Position numbers and translations under genes: made by a program | The notes under the pieces: generated by a model | What the model saw: the letters and a program-made list of their open reading frames with translations, nothing else | Database searches by the model: none | What the model was told of the DNA's origin: nothing | Source: Mariniphaga sp. | GTDB taxonomy: Bacteria > Bacteroidota > Bacteroidia > Bacteroidales > Prolixibacteraceae | Assembly (NCBI GenBank): GCA_019429205.1 | Contig: JAHYIT010000003.1 | Coordinates: 22,891 to 86,890 of the forward strand | Direction of reading: 5' to 3' | Length of the DNA: 64,000 nucleotides | In this document: piece by piece, positions 54,141-62,299 of the stretch | How the letters are laid out: each line of letters begins with the position of its first letter | Numbering within the stretch: position 1 is the stretch's first letter

Positions 54141-54764
54141 GTGTTAAAATATGCCTTACTTTTTTCGATGTTAATCCAACTGGCGGCTACTGTTTATGCC
54201 ATTAGTCTTATCAAGCGAACGCGTTTTAACGTATCGTGGATTCTGATTTCACTGGCATTTGTGCTGATGGCCATCCGGCGGTTATTCGATTTTTCGGCAT
54301 TATTCTGGGATACGAAACTATTTCCACAGGATGAGATAAACGCCTGGATTGCAGTATTTATTTCAGTTTTAATGCTGATTGGAGTTATATTTATCCGGGA
54401 AATATTTAACCTTCAAAATCAAATCGAAAAAATCAGGAATGAAAACGAACAACAAATCCTTTCTGCTGTCATAAAGGCAGAAGACAAGGCCAGGGAAAAT
54501 TTTGCCCGCGAATTACACGACGGGCTCGGACCTGTTTTGTCTTCCATTAAAATGTCGCTAACCTCCATTAAACCAGACTCCCACAATCCTTTTAACCAAA
54601 AAATTATTGAAAATGCATACCGGGCAACCAACGATTCGATTATTGCCTTAAAAGAAATTTCCAATAACCTGAGCCCTCATATATTAATGAATTACGGGTT
54701 GAAAACCGCTATAGAAAATTTCTCAGAAAAGCTCTTTTCTCCTTTCAAATCTCGACTACATTGA
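54141..54764 (+). pseudogene. sensor histidine kinase, lacking its ATPase domain
   Basis: From a GTG start at 54141 the frame encodes three membrane helices (YALLFSMLIQLAATVYAISLI; WILISLAFVLMAIRRL; AVFISVLMLIGVIFI), a coiled linker (LQNQIEKIRNENEQQ) and the HisKA_3 dimerisation domain with ENFARELHDGLGPVL (phosphoacceptor His). After LKTAIENFSEKL it stops within 8 residues. The N, G1 and G2 boxes of the HATPase domain are missing. The join to a response regulator in the next entry shows that an internal deletion removed the rest. No functional kinase is expected. Confidence 0.85.
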
Positions 54765-55314
54765 AAATGTTTATGAAGCGGAAAATGGCCTGCAGTTTAT
54801 CGAAAACTTAAAGAACAACAAAGTTGACATTGCCCTGCTTGATATTGAAATGCCTGAGATGAACGGGATTGAAGCGGCAAAAAAAGCGATTGAAATATAC
54901 CCTGGTATAAAAATCGTTGCTTTATCTATGTATTCGAATAAAAACTATTACCTGAGCATGATTGAGGCAGGTGCATGTGGGTTTCTGTTGAAAAATTCAA
55001 GTTTTCAGGAAGTGGAAAAAGCCATTGTCGATGTGTATAACGACAAAAGCTACATTTCAATTGAGATTTTAAATGAAATTCTGAAAAACCCACCCAAAAG
55101 CAATGAATCCTACCCGGAAACATTAACAGAGCGTGAAACAGAAGTACTACTGTTAATTTGCAAAGGACTCACCAACAATGAAATAGTAGACCAGTTCAGG
55201 GTGAGTAAACGAACTATTGATAAACACCGGGAAAACCTGCTGTTAAAAACCCAATCGAAAAACACAGCCAATCTCGTGGTCTTTGCCATCAAAAACGGTT
55301 TCCTGAATTTTTAA
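54748..55314 (+). pseudogene. LuxR-type response regulator, missing the receiver N-terminus
   Basis: In a frame different from the kinase, NLDYIENVYEAENGLQFIEN and IALLDIEMPEMNGIEAAKK give the middle of a receiver domain including the phosphoacceptor Asp (LLDIEMP), followed by a complete LuxR HTH (LTERETEVLLLICKGLTNNE, VSKRTIDKHRENLLLKTQSK). The first ~25-30 residues, with the DD acidic pair, are absent and no normal start precedes the block. The ATG at 54850 could start a protein lacking half of the receiver. It ends 127 bp before the PiT-like gene. Confidence 0.85.
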
Positions 55315-55325
55315 ATACAGCACAA

Positions 55326-55341
55326 TACGTTTTTAAACGTA
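55326..55341. promoter_or_regulatory. TACGTTT-TT-AAACGTA palindrome
   Basis: A perfect 7-bp inverted repeat (TACGTTT/AAACGTA) with a 2-nt centre, followed by a half-site (TTACGTTTTTAAG) at 55351. It lies just after the response-regulator remnant and ~100 bp before the PiT-like gene. Confidence 0.4.
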
Positions 55342-55441
55342 GTACATTAATTACGTTTTTAAGCTGTTGCCCACCTTGTTACTCCAAAATAATTTTGCCA
55401 TCGGTTCATGATGGTATTTATTTCATTTAAAACATTTTATA

Positions 55442-55831
55442 ATGAGAACAATTTTTCTTTTCCTAATGATTCTTTCCACACTGATTGTTGCCCCCAGCTT
55501 TGGCATAGGCAGTTCTTTTTTTGATAAAAAAATAGTTCAAAACACAGGAAAAGAAATTGTTTTGTTCGGAAAATTTGAAGCAGTAATTATAGGTGTTGTA
55601 TCTGCCAGTCTGCTTCTTATGGCTTCTATCATTAAAGGAATTCCCACATCGCTGGTACAATTGAATGTAGCTGCCATTCTGGGCATTGGCGTAGCCAAAC
55701 TTGGCCCGAAAAATATTTTCAGAAAAACTGAAGTGAAAAAGTTTTTCCTGATGTGGATTATTGCCCCTTGTATCGCGTTTTGTCTTTCGTTGCTGCTTAT
55801 TTTTTTGGCAGATTGTTACAATTTGCTGTAA
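55442..55831 (+). CDS. half-size PiT-like membrane protein
   Basis: The 129-aa protein has an N-terminal helix (MRTIFLFLMILSTLIVAPS) and two or three more (EAVIIGVVSASLLLMAS; VKKFFLMWIIAPCIAFCLSLLLIFL). The GIPTSLVQLNVAAILGIGVAK segment resembles the C-terminal signature of PiT-family phosphate/sulfate transporters (PF01384). PiT proteins have two such halves; only one is present here. It could be a real half-size protein or a degraded one, and the surrounding decay makes the latter possible. An antitoxin remnant follows within 15 bp. Confidence 0.6.
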   Translation: MRTIFLFLMILSTLIVAPSFGIGSSFFDKKIVQNTGKEIVLFGKFEAVIIGVVSASLLLMASIIKGIPTSLVQLNVAAILGIGVAKLGPKNIFRKTEVKKFFLMWIIAPCIAFCLSLLLIFLADCYNLL

Positions 55832-55845
55832 CTAAAAGAAAAGGG

Positions 55846-56004
55846 ATAAATCTAAAGGCCCTGATTGAAAAATCGCTGGACGAACTGGCTGAAAATATCC
55901 AGGAATCGCAGTTGTATTCTTATTTAATAAGAACATATCCTGAAGGGAAAGAGATAGTTGGCAACAAAGAAAAAGAAGAATTTGAAAACTGGCCTGGATT
56001 ATGA
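55846..56004 (+). pseudogene. antitoxin of decayed TA pair, N-terminus missing
   Basis: INLKALIEKSLDELAENIQE and YLIRTYPEGKEIVGNKEKEE read like a small antitoxin of Bacteroidota RelE/ParE pairs. No ATG or GTG precedes it in frame within the available sequence; the frame runs back into the PiT-like gene. The stop overlaps the ATG of the toxin remnant by 4 bp (ATGA at 56001-56004), the usual TA layout. Confidence 0.6.
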
Positions 56005-56129
56005 AAGTTGAATACTCCAAAACATTTATAAAGGCAGTTAAGAAATTAACGGGAAAAATGCTTGATTCGGTAAAAAGAACTATCCTCGAAGTAAAAAAAG
56101 CAGAACTTTATCTGGAAAAACTTCTCTGA
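56001..56129 (+). pseudogene. RelE/ParE-type toxin, C-terminal part missing
   Basis: The ATG at 56001 starts MKVEYSKTFIKAVKKLTGKM, a typical beginning of the toxin family (MxVEYSK.F.KAVKKL.GK), then continues VKRTILEVKKAELYLEK and stops after 42 residues at 56129. The catalytic C-terminal half (YRxRIGDYR-type) is absent. The toxin therefore cannot be active. Confidence 0.65.
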
Positions 56130-56185
56130 ACAATTTGATTGAAACCCGAAAGTTATTTCTCAAAAATGGTTATTTTTAACGCGCA

Positions 56186-56419
56186 ATGACGAACAAAAAA
56201 CCAAATATCGTTCAACAAATCTGGCGTTTCTATATAAACGGTTTCAGGAACATGAGCGGCTGGGGACGGCAGGTGTGGCTGATTATCTTCATCAAACTTT
56301 TTATCATGTTTGCCATTCTGAAAGTATTTTTCTTTCCCAATTTTCTGAAAACCAATTTTGAAACCGACCAGGAACGCAGTAATTATGTGTTGGAAATATT
56401 AACCGAACCAAAAGAATAA
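56186..56419 (+). CDS. DUF4492 protein linked to cytochrome bd genes
   Basis: The 77-aa protein has one membrane segment (VWLIIFIKLFIMFAILKVFFF) and the DUF4492 block QQIWRFYINGFRNMSGWGRQ. DUF4492 genes stand directly before cydAB in many Bacteroidota; here the gap to cydA is 2 bp. A role in bd oxidase assembly is likely but unproven. Confidence 0.88.
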   Translation: MTNKKPNIVQQIWRFYINGFRNMSGWGRQVWLIIFIKLFIMFAILKVFFFPNFLKTNFETDQERSNYVLEILTEPKE

Positions 56420-56421
56420 TT

Positions 56422-57978
56422 ATGATAGAATATGCAGATTTAGCGTTAGTGAACTGGTCGAGGGCGCAATTTGCCCTGACGGCCATGTATCACTGGTTAT
56501 TTGTGCCGCTTACGCTGGGCATCACATTCATTATTGCGTTTATGGAAACGCTGTATGTAAAAACCGGCAACGAAGAGTGGAAACGAATTACCAAATTCTG
56601 GATGACCCTTTTCGGGATTAATTTTGCCATTGGGGTGGCTACCGGAATTATCCTCGAATTTGAATTCGGCACCAACTGGTCGGCCTACTCCTGGTTTGTC
56701 GGTGATATTTTTGGCGCTCCACTGGCTATTGAAGGCATTTTGGCCTTTTTTATGGAATCCACATTTATCGCCATTATGTTTTTCGGGTGGAACAAAGTGA
56801 GTAAAAAAACGCACCTTCTGGCCACCTGGCTTACGGCAATCGGCGCCAACCTTTCGGCGCTGTGGATTCTGGTGGCCAATGGCTGGATGCAGAAACCTGT
56901 GGGTATGGTTTTCAATCCGGATACCGCCCGCAACGAAATGCAAAATTTCTGGGATGTACTTTTTTCGCAGGTAGCGGTGGATAAATGGCTGCATGCCACC
57001 TCGTCGGGTTTTGTATTGGCTTCCGTTTTCGTCATTGGCGTTTCAGCATGGTTTATTCTGAAAAAGCGGGAATTACTGCTGGCGAAAAAAAGTATTCTCA
57101 TTGCCAGCGTTTTCGGGCTTATTTCGTCGTTTTACCTCATTCTGACCGGCGACAATTCCACCCGCACCATTGCCCACGACCAGCCCATGAAATTTGCTGC
57201 AATTGAAGGTTTGTACAACGGCAGCGAAGGTGCTGGCCTGGTTGCACTTGGACTTTTCTCAACCTCGGAAACCGACCCCAACAACGAAAACCTTAAGGAT
57301 TTCACCATGAAGATTGAAATTCCCAACTTTCTTTCCTACATGGCTTTTCTCGATTGGAATGCCTTTGTTCCCGGGGTAAACGACCTTATTAACGGGAACG
57401 AAAAATACGGTTATATGTCGGCCCAAGAAAAAATTGAAAGGGGGAAAATAGCCATTGGAAAGCTGTTCGAATTCAAGGAAGCAAAAAAAGCCGGGAATGA
57501 GTCGCTGGCAGGCAGTTTACGGGCTGAACTTACCAGTGACGGTTTTCAGCAAAATTACTTCAAGTACTTTGGCTATGGCTATTTTGAAGATGTAAATGAT
57601 TTGGTTCCAAACGTACCCATTACCTTTTACAGCTTCCACATCATGGTAGGATTGGGATTTATGTTTGTGCTGTTATTTATTTTGTCGCTCATGTTTCTGC
57701 TGAGAGGAACGCTTACCGAAAAACGCTGGTTTTTGCGTTTGGCCATCATTTCCATTCCGCTGGCATACCTGGCAAGTCAGGCCGGATGGATTGTAGCCGA
57801 AATGGGCCGTCAGCCCTGGGTTGTGCAGGATTTGATGCCAACCATGGCAGGTGTGACCCGAATCAGCGCCGGGACAGTTCAAACCACATTCTGGTTGTTC
57901 GCTGCACTGTTTACCATTTTGCTGATTGCAGAACTGAAAATCATGTTCAGGCAAATTAAAATCGGACCGAAACACTAA
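56422..57978 (+). CDS. cydA: cytochrome bd ubiquinol oxidase subunit I
   Basis: The 518-aa membrane protein starts with RAQFALTAMYHWLFVPLTLG, containing the first heme-ligating His. Later landmarks are GIILEFEFGTNWSAYSW (Glu residues of the proton path), KWLHATSSGFVLAS (second His) and VAEMGRQPWVVQDLMPT near the C-terminus. The Q-loop is between residues ~250 and 340. With CydB it oxidises quinol and reduces oxygen with high affinity at the inner membrane. The operon order is DUF4492-cydA-cydB-small peptide. Confidence 0.96.
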   Translation: MIEYADLALVNWSRAQFALTAMYHWLFVPLTLGITFIIAFMETLYVKTGNEEWKRITKFWMTLFGINFAIGVATGIILEFEFGTNWSAYSWFVGDIFGAPLAIEGILAFFMESTFIAIMFFGWNKVSKKTHLLATWLTAIGANLSALWILVANGWMQKPVGMVFNPDTARNEMQNFWDVLFSQVAVDKWLHATSSGFVLASVFVIGVSAWFILKKRELLLAKKSILIASVFGLISSFYLILTGDNSTRTIAHDQPMKFAAIEGLYNGSEGAGLVALGLFSTSETDPNNENLKDFTMKIEIPNFLSYMAFLDWNAFVPGVNDLINGNEKYGYMSAQEKIERGKIAIGKLFEFKEAKKAGNESLAGSLRAELTSDGFQQNYFKYFGYGYFEDVNDLVPNVPITFYSFHIMVGLGFMFVLLFILSLMFLLRGTLTEKRWFLRLAIISIPLAYLASQAGWIVAEMGRQPWVVQDLMPTMAGVTRISAGTVQTTFWLFAALFTILLIAELKIMFRQIKIGPKH

Positions 57979-57995
57979 AAAGGAGGAACCAAATT

Positions 57996-59126
57996 ATGTT
58001 TGAAAATTTATCGCATTTGGCATTGCAACAATACTGGTGGGTAATCATTTCGTTACTGGCCGCACTTTTTGTTTTTCTTATGTTTGTGCAGGGCGGACAA
58101 ACGCTTCTCTATTCCATTGGAAAAACAGAAGGAGAAAAAACCATTATTCTGAATACCCTTGGCCGGAAGTGGGAATTTACGTTTACCACTCTGGTTACAT
58201 TTGGCGGGGCATTTTTTGCTTCATTCCCACTGTTTTATGCCACCAGTTTCGGAGGCGCATACTGGGTTTGGCTGCTTATACTGGCGGCTTTTATCATTCA
58301 GGCGGTGGCTTACGAGTTCCGAAAAAAACCAGCCAATTTCCTGGGTGCAAAAACCTACGAGGTTTTCCTTGTGTTGAATGGTTTGCTGGGCACCATTTTA
58401 ATTGGAACGGCGGTTGGTACCTTTTTCAACGGCGCTCAATTTGAATTGAACGATTTGAACCAGGTGCTCTGGCAAAATCCGGCTCGCGGACTGGAAGCCG
58501 TGCTTACATTTCACAATGTGGCGCTTGGCCTGGCTGTATTTTTTCTGGCACGGGTTTTAGGATTGCTGTACTTTATTTACACCATCGATAATGACCTGAT
58601 TGTAGCCCGTTCGCAAAAACATCTGTTTTTCACAACAGTATTATTCCTTCTTTTTTTTCTGTATTTTCTGGTTTGGTTACTGTTAAAAGACGGTTTTGCT
58701 GTAAATCCAGATTCGGGTGAAGTATTTATGGAAAAATATAAATATCTGAATAACCTGTTGCAAATGCCGGTTGTTTTAATCATTATGCTGATTGGTATTG
58801 TAGGAGTATTGTGGGGAATCATTTCAACCCTATTTTTTCACGGCAGCAAAGGCTTTTTATTTGCCGGGCCGGGAACGGTTCTCACCGTTTTTGCACTCTT
58901 TCTGGTTGCCGGTTTTAATAACACGGCATTTTATCCGTCTGTAGCCGATTTGCAGTCATCGCTGACCATACAAAATGCCTCATCGAGTCATTTTACGCTG
59001 GTGGTCATGAGTTATGCCTCGCTAATGATTCCATTTGTGTTTGCTTACATATACTATTTCTGGAAAGTGATGAACCGGAAAAAAATTACAGATGAAGAAA
59101 TGAATGAAGAATCACATGTATATTAA
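57996..59126 (+). CDS. cydB: cytochrome bd ubiquinol oxidase subunit II
   Basis: The 376-aa protein has nine predicted helices. QYWWVIISLLAALFVFLMFV and QGGQTLLYSIGKTEGEK open the protein, followed by the family's WVWLLILAAFIIQAVAYEFRKK and NGLLGTILIGTAVGTFFNGA. It pairs with CydA; binding residues for heme are in CydA. Spacing to cydA is 17 bp with a GGAGG-like sequence (AAAGGAGG) before the start. Confidence 0.95.
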   Translation: MFENLSHLALQQYWWVIISLLAALFVFLMFVQGGQTLLYSIGKTEGEKTIILNTLGRKWEFTFTTLVTFGGAFFASFPLFYATSFGGAYWVWLLILAAFIIQAVAYEFRKKPANFLGAKTYEVFLVLNGLLGTILIGTAVGTFFNGAQFELNDLNQVLWQNPARGLEAVLTFHNVALGLAVFFLARVLGLLYFIYTIDNDLIVARSQKHLFFTTVLFLLFFLYFLVWLLLKDGFAVNPDSGEVFMEKYKYLNNLLQMPVVLIIMLIGIVGVLWGIISTLFFHGSKGFLFAGPGTVLTVFALFLVAGFNNTAFYPSVADLQSSLTIQNASSSHFTLVVMSYASLMIPFVFAYIYYFWKVMNRKKITDEEMNEESHVY

Positions 59127-59137
59127 ATTTTTAGAAT

Positions 59138-59263
59138 ATGTACACCACACCAATATTATGGATGTTAAGCTGGCCGGTTGTTGTTATTGTTTCGTATTAT
59201 GCCGTGAAATGGGCAGTAAAAAAATACGAAGCTAAGCTGGAAGCGGAAGAAAAGGAAGAGTAA
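59138..59263 (+). CDS. CydX-like small subunit peptide
   Basis: A 41-aa ORF, too short for the track, starts with ATG at 59138, 11 bp after cydB. MYTTPILWMLSWPVVVIVSY begins a single membrane helix, followed by YAVKWAVKKYEAKLEAEEKE, a charged tail. The layout, one N-terminal helix and a charged tail directly behind cydB, matches CydX/CydS-type accessory peptides that stabilise the oxidase. Sequence identity with CydX of E. coli is not obvious. Confidence 0.7.
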   Translation: MYTTPILWMLSWPVVVIVSYYAVKWAVKKYEAKLEAEEKEE

Positions 59264-59365
59264 AAAATAATTTCTGTGAGGGAATTGCAGTGTATTTAGC
59301 GCTTGCAATAAATTATAAAGATACTGTATGGCCGGACTCTTTCCGAATCAGTTTAAAATCCCAGG

Positions 59366-59538
59366 GCAAACCAGTTTCACTTCTATTGTTAATTCCTTCA
59401 AATAAACCGTTTGGTTTTCAATCGTGTTTAATACAATTACAGCATTTGATATATGAAACTTTTTGCAGAAATGAAACAATTAATTCAAATCGCCGTTTCT
59501 GATTTTGGTTTTTCACTTTACTTCCACAAGGAGTACAT
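59366..59538 (-). pseudogene. remnant of a DUF4143-type ATPase C-terminus
   Basis: On the minus strand LLVEVK, then FCKKFHISNAVIVLNTIENQ, then LKELTIEVKL can be read, interrupted by stop codons. They align with the end of the intact ATPase at 60861 (FPVEVKYK, FCKKFHVYRAVILINSVETQ, FKGLTIEMKPV). The gene is degenerate, and only the last ~60 residues are visible. This explains the ORF-poor 326 bp between the CydX-like gene and the reductase gene; the plus-strand ORF of 70 aa here is a shadow. Confidence 0.75.
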
Positions 59539-59589
59539 GATCTTAAATTGTTTATCTTTATAATTGAAAAAAATTAAATTTCAGAAATT

Positions 59590-60774
59590 ATGACGGATAA
59601 CTTCAATATCAACCGCAGAAAATTTATTTCAACAGGTGCCGCCTTAAGTTTGGGCATTCCTTTTCTGGGAAAAGTCAAAGCAATTAACACACCGGCTCCA
59701 AACCTGCCACCGAATATTCAACCGGAATGGCGGAACAAACAGGCAGGTATGGCCTATCGACAATTAGGAAATACCGGACTGATGATCTCTGAAGTTGTCA
59801 ATGGTGGCGACCCAGTTAGGCTGAATAACCTGCGTACAACTGAAATTGCCATGGAGCGCGGATTGAATTACCTGGATATGGCGCCTGCTTACGGACGAGG
59901 TGAATGTGAAGAAAGTTACAGTAAGATTATCGACAACAGTGCCAAACGCGAAAAGGTGTTCATGACCACCAAAGTAAGTGGATACACCTCTGTAAGAGAT
60001 AGATTATACCGTGAAATTTATGACAGTCTGCCAGCCGGAAAACAGGAACATTATCAAAAGAAAGCGGCAGAATTGCGTGCTTCCCGTAATGTGGACAAGC
60101 CCGGCTATTTTATTACCTACTGGCCCGGACAGCCGCGCTCCTTTGAAGGAACTTACCTGAGCAACGCCATGGCTGCCGATTATGCGCATAAAGTGGAAGG
60201 AAGTCCGAAGTTTAAGGAATTCATTGTGCAATCGGTTGAAGAGAGTCTGAAAAGGGTGGGAACCGACTATTTCGATATTCTGATGTGTCCACACGGGGCC
60301 GGTTCCTATGAAGAAGTAAAAATTGAAGAAACGTTTACAACTTTTGAACAGCTCAAAAAAGACGGAAAAGTGCGTTTCCTGGGCGTATCCACCCACAACG
60401 ACCCGGCCGGCGTTTTAAGAGCCGCCCGTGAAACCGGACTTTACCAGGTGGCCATGGTAGCCTATAACATCATCAACGGCGGATACATGGAAAGGGAGAT
60501 TGAACTGGCCAAAGAAAGCGGCATGGGCATCATCGCCATGAAAGCGGCCATGGCTGTGGCTACTCACCATAAAGCGCTGCAACCCATACCCGAGTGGCGG
60601 ATTCAAAAAGTAGAACGAATTGTGCCGGGTGATGATAAACCTCCTGTAAAAGCTTATTTGTGGGCGTTGCAAAATCCAAACATATCAGCCGTAATTTCCA
60701 ATCTCTGGGATGAACAACATGTGAACGAAAACCTTTCGGTAGCGGGAAAAAAGGTGGAATTGCTGCCGGGGTGA
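59590..60774 (+). CDS. aldo/keto reductase with twin-arginine signal
   Basis: The 394-aa protein starts with NINRRKFISTGAALSLGIPF, a twin-arginine signal, so it should be exported folded. The AKR barrel has YRQLGNTGLMISEVVNGGDP, YLDMAPAYGRGECEE (Asp and Tyr of the tetrad), KVFMTTKVSG (Lys) and FDILMCPHGAG (His). A long insertion between residues ~140 and 215 is typical of this Bacteroidota subgroup. The substrate is unknown. Its last 20 residues recur as a scrap at 63601. Confidence 0.9.
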   Translation: MTDNFNINRRKFISTGAALSLGIPFLGKVKAINTPAPNLPPNIQPEWRNKQAGMAYRQLGNTGLMISEVVNGGDPVRLNNLRTTEIAMERGLNYLDMAPAYGRGECEESYSKIIDNSAKREKVFMTTKVSGYTSVRDRLYREIYDSLPAGKQEHYQKKAAELRASRNVDKPGYFITYWPGQPRSFEGTYLSNAMAADYAHKVEGSPKFKEFIVQSVEESLKRVGTDYFDILMCPHGAGSYEEVKIEETFTTFEQLKKDGKVRFLGVSTHNDPAGVLRAARETGLYQVAMVAYNIINGGYMEREIELAKESGMGIIAMKAAMAVATHHKALQPIPEWRIQKVERIVPGDDKPPVKAYLWALQNPNISAVISNLWDEQHVNENLSVAGKKVELLPG

Positions 60775-60860
60775 TTTGTCAGCCGTTTCAAGCGGTATCT
60801 TATGCCCTAAATAACGAATGTAAGTGGGTTTTGAAGCTGTAAAACTGTAACCGTTCTGAA

Positions 60861-62123
60861 TCAGTCAATCATCGCACTGAAAACCGGTTTCATTTCTATC
60901 GTTAATCCTTTGAATTCGGTTGTTTGGGTTTCAACCGAGTTTATCAGGATTACGGCCCTATACACATGAAACTTTTTGCAAAAAAGATAGAGGTTATTCA
61001 AATCGCTGTTTCTGATTTTGGTTTTATACTTCACTTCCACGGGAAAGACTTGTTTATTTTTTATCTCAACAAAATCAACTTTATGATTGTATGCATCGCG
61101 CCAAAAAAACTGCCAGGGCTTTAACGCAAGTAAAGCATTTTCAACAAGTAATCCTGTTTTCTGAAAATCATACATGCTTCCGCTGACTGCGGGGCAGAAA
61201 GAGGATGAAGAGAGATAAATTCGTTTCAATTTTTTTTCAGACGTAAGCTGATTGGCAGAATAGTTATAAAGGACTTTCAACACAAATGCCTGCTCAAGAA
61301 TACTTATATATTTACTCACTGTTTTTGACGTTATTTTTAAATCGTTGGCCAAATTTTCGTAATGAAGATACAATCCCGGATTTTCTGCAACTATTTTTAC
61401 AATGGCATACAAAATTTCGGGGTTTTCAACCGGAAAAATGATTGGAATGTCCTCAAAAACAATCTTTTTAATAATTCCCAGTACATATTCCTGAACAAAT
61501 GAATTATCAGTAATATTAACTGTTTCAACAAATTGTCTCGATAAATAATTTTCAAATTCAACTTTCAATTCAGAATGAAACATTTCAGGCTTTTCGAGGT
61601 AATTATCCCTGTTTCTGAAATGGAGATATTCTTCAAAATCAAGCGGTTTCAACTCAAACGAAAAAACCCTTCCTGCCAAGCTCTCCTGTGTTTTCTTCCT
61701 GATATAAAGTGATGTTGAGCCGGAAATGAAAAATTTTAGGTTGGGATATAAATCGTAGTAAATTTTCAATTGAGATTGGAACCCTTCAAGTTTCTGAATT
61801 TCATCAAAAAAAATAAATATTTTGTCCGAATTGAAATCCTTTCGGGTTTGGGTCTTAAAGGCGGTAAAAAGTTCATCCAAATCGTATTTATCCTCATCAA
61901 AAGAAAAATACCATATACTTTGCGGTTCAACATTTCGCTCAAGTAAAGTATTTATCACCTGAAGAAACAACGTAGTTTTCCCCAACCGTCTCAACCCTGT
62001 AAGCTCTATTATCTGCCTGTTATCAATATGTTGCTCAAGAGTTTCGAAGAATTTCCTCGTTTTAGGGAATTCATAACTGAATCCCACATTCCAGTGCCTG
62101 TTGAATTTTAGTAAATTGATCAT
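60861..62123 (-). CDS. AAA ATPase with DUF4143 domain (complete copy)
   Basis: The ATG at 62123 (MINLLKFNRHW) is used instead of the TTG nine bases upstream. The 420-aa protein has the ATPase domain with Walker A ELTGLRRLGKTTLFLQV and Walker B IFIFFDEIQKLEGF, the sensor FISGSTSLYIRKK, and the DUF4143 domain with winged-helix (LANDLKITSKTVSKYISILE) and a nuclease-like C-terminal core (VDFVEIKNKQVFPVEVKYK, D..ExK). The family is often linked to defence or mobility but the function is unknown. Confidence 0.9.
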   Translation of the reverse strand: MINLLKFNRHWNVGFSYEFPKTRKFFETLEQHIDNRQIIELTGLRRLGKTTLFLQVINTLLERNVEPQSIWYFSFDEDKYDLDELFTAFKTQTRKDFNSDKIFIFFDEIQKLEGFQSQLKIYYDLYPNLKFFISGSTSLYIRKKTQESLAGRVFSFELKPLDFEEYLHFRNRDNYLEKPEMFHSELKVEFENYLSRQFVETVNITDNSFVQEYVLGIIKKIVFEDIPIIFPVENPEILYAIVKIVAENPGLYLHYENLANDLKITSKTVSKYISILEQAFVLKVLYNYSANQLTSEKKLKRIYLSSSSFCPAVSGSMYDFQKTGLLVENALLALKPWQFFWRDAYNHKVDFVEIKNKQVFPVEVKYKTKIRNSDLNNLYLFCKKFHVYRAVILINSVETQTTEFKGLTIEMKPVFSAMID

Positions 62124-62299
62124 TTCTCGCAATTTATTGGAACTTCAGTTCCGGTATTATATAAAAATACCAGAACTACAAATATAATATTTTCTGACAA
62201 TTTTACAAACCACCCCCGCCGATTCCTCTGAACTCCTGACTTAATCGGGATTAGTTCGTCTAACTATTTTGGGTTCGGTTTGCTTCTAAAAAAAGAGAC

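Noticed and set aside
55753-56004. 83-aa ORF starting inside the PiT-like gene
   Set aside because: Its N-terminal part is an out-of-frame reading of the PiT-like gene; only the C-terminal part is antitoxin-like and it lacks its own start.
59290-59502. 70-aa plus-strand ORF before the aldo/keto reductase
   Set aside because: The minus strand of the same DNA matches the end of the neighbouring ATPase; the plus ORF is accidental.
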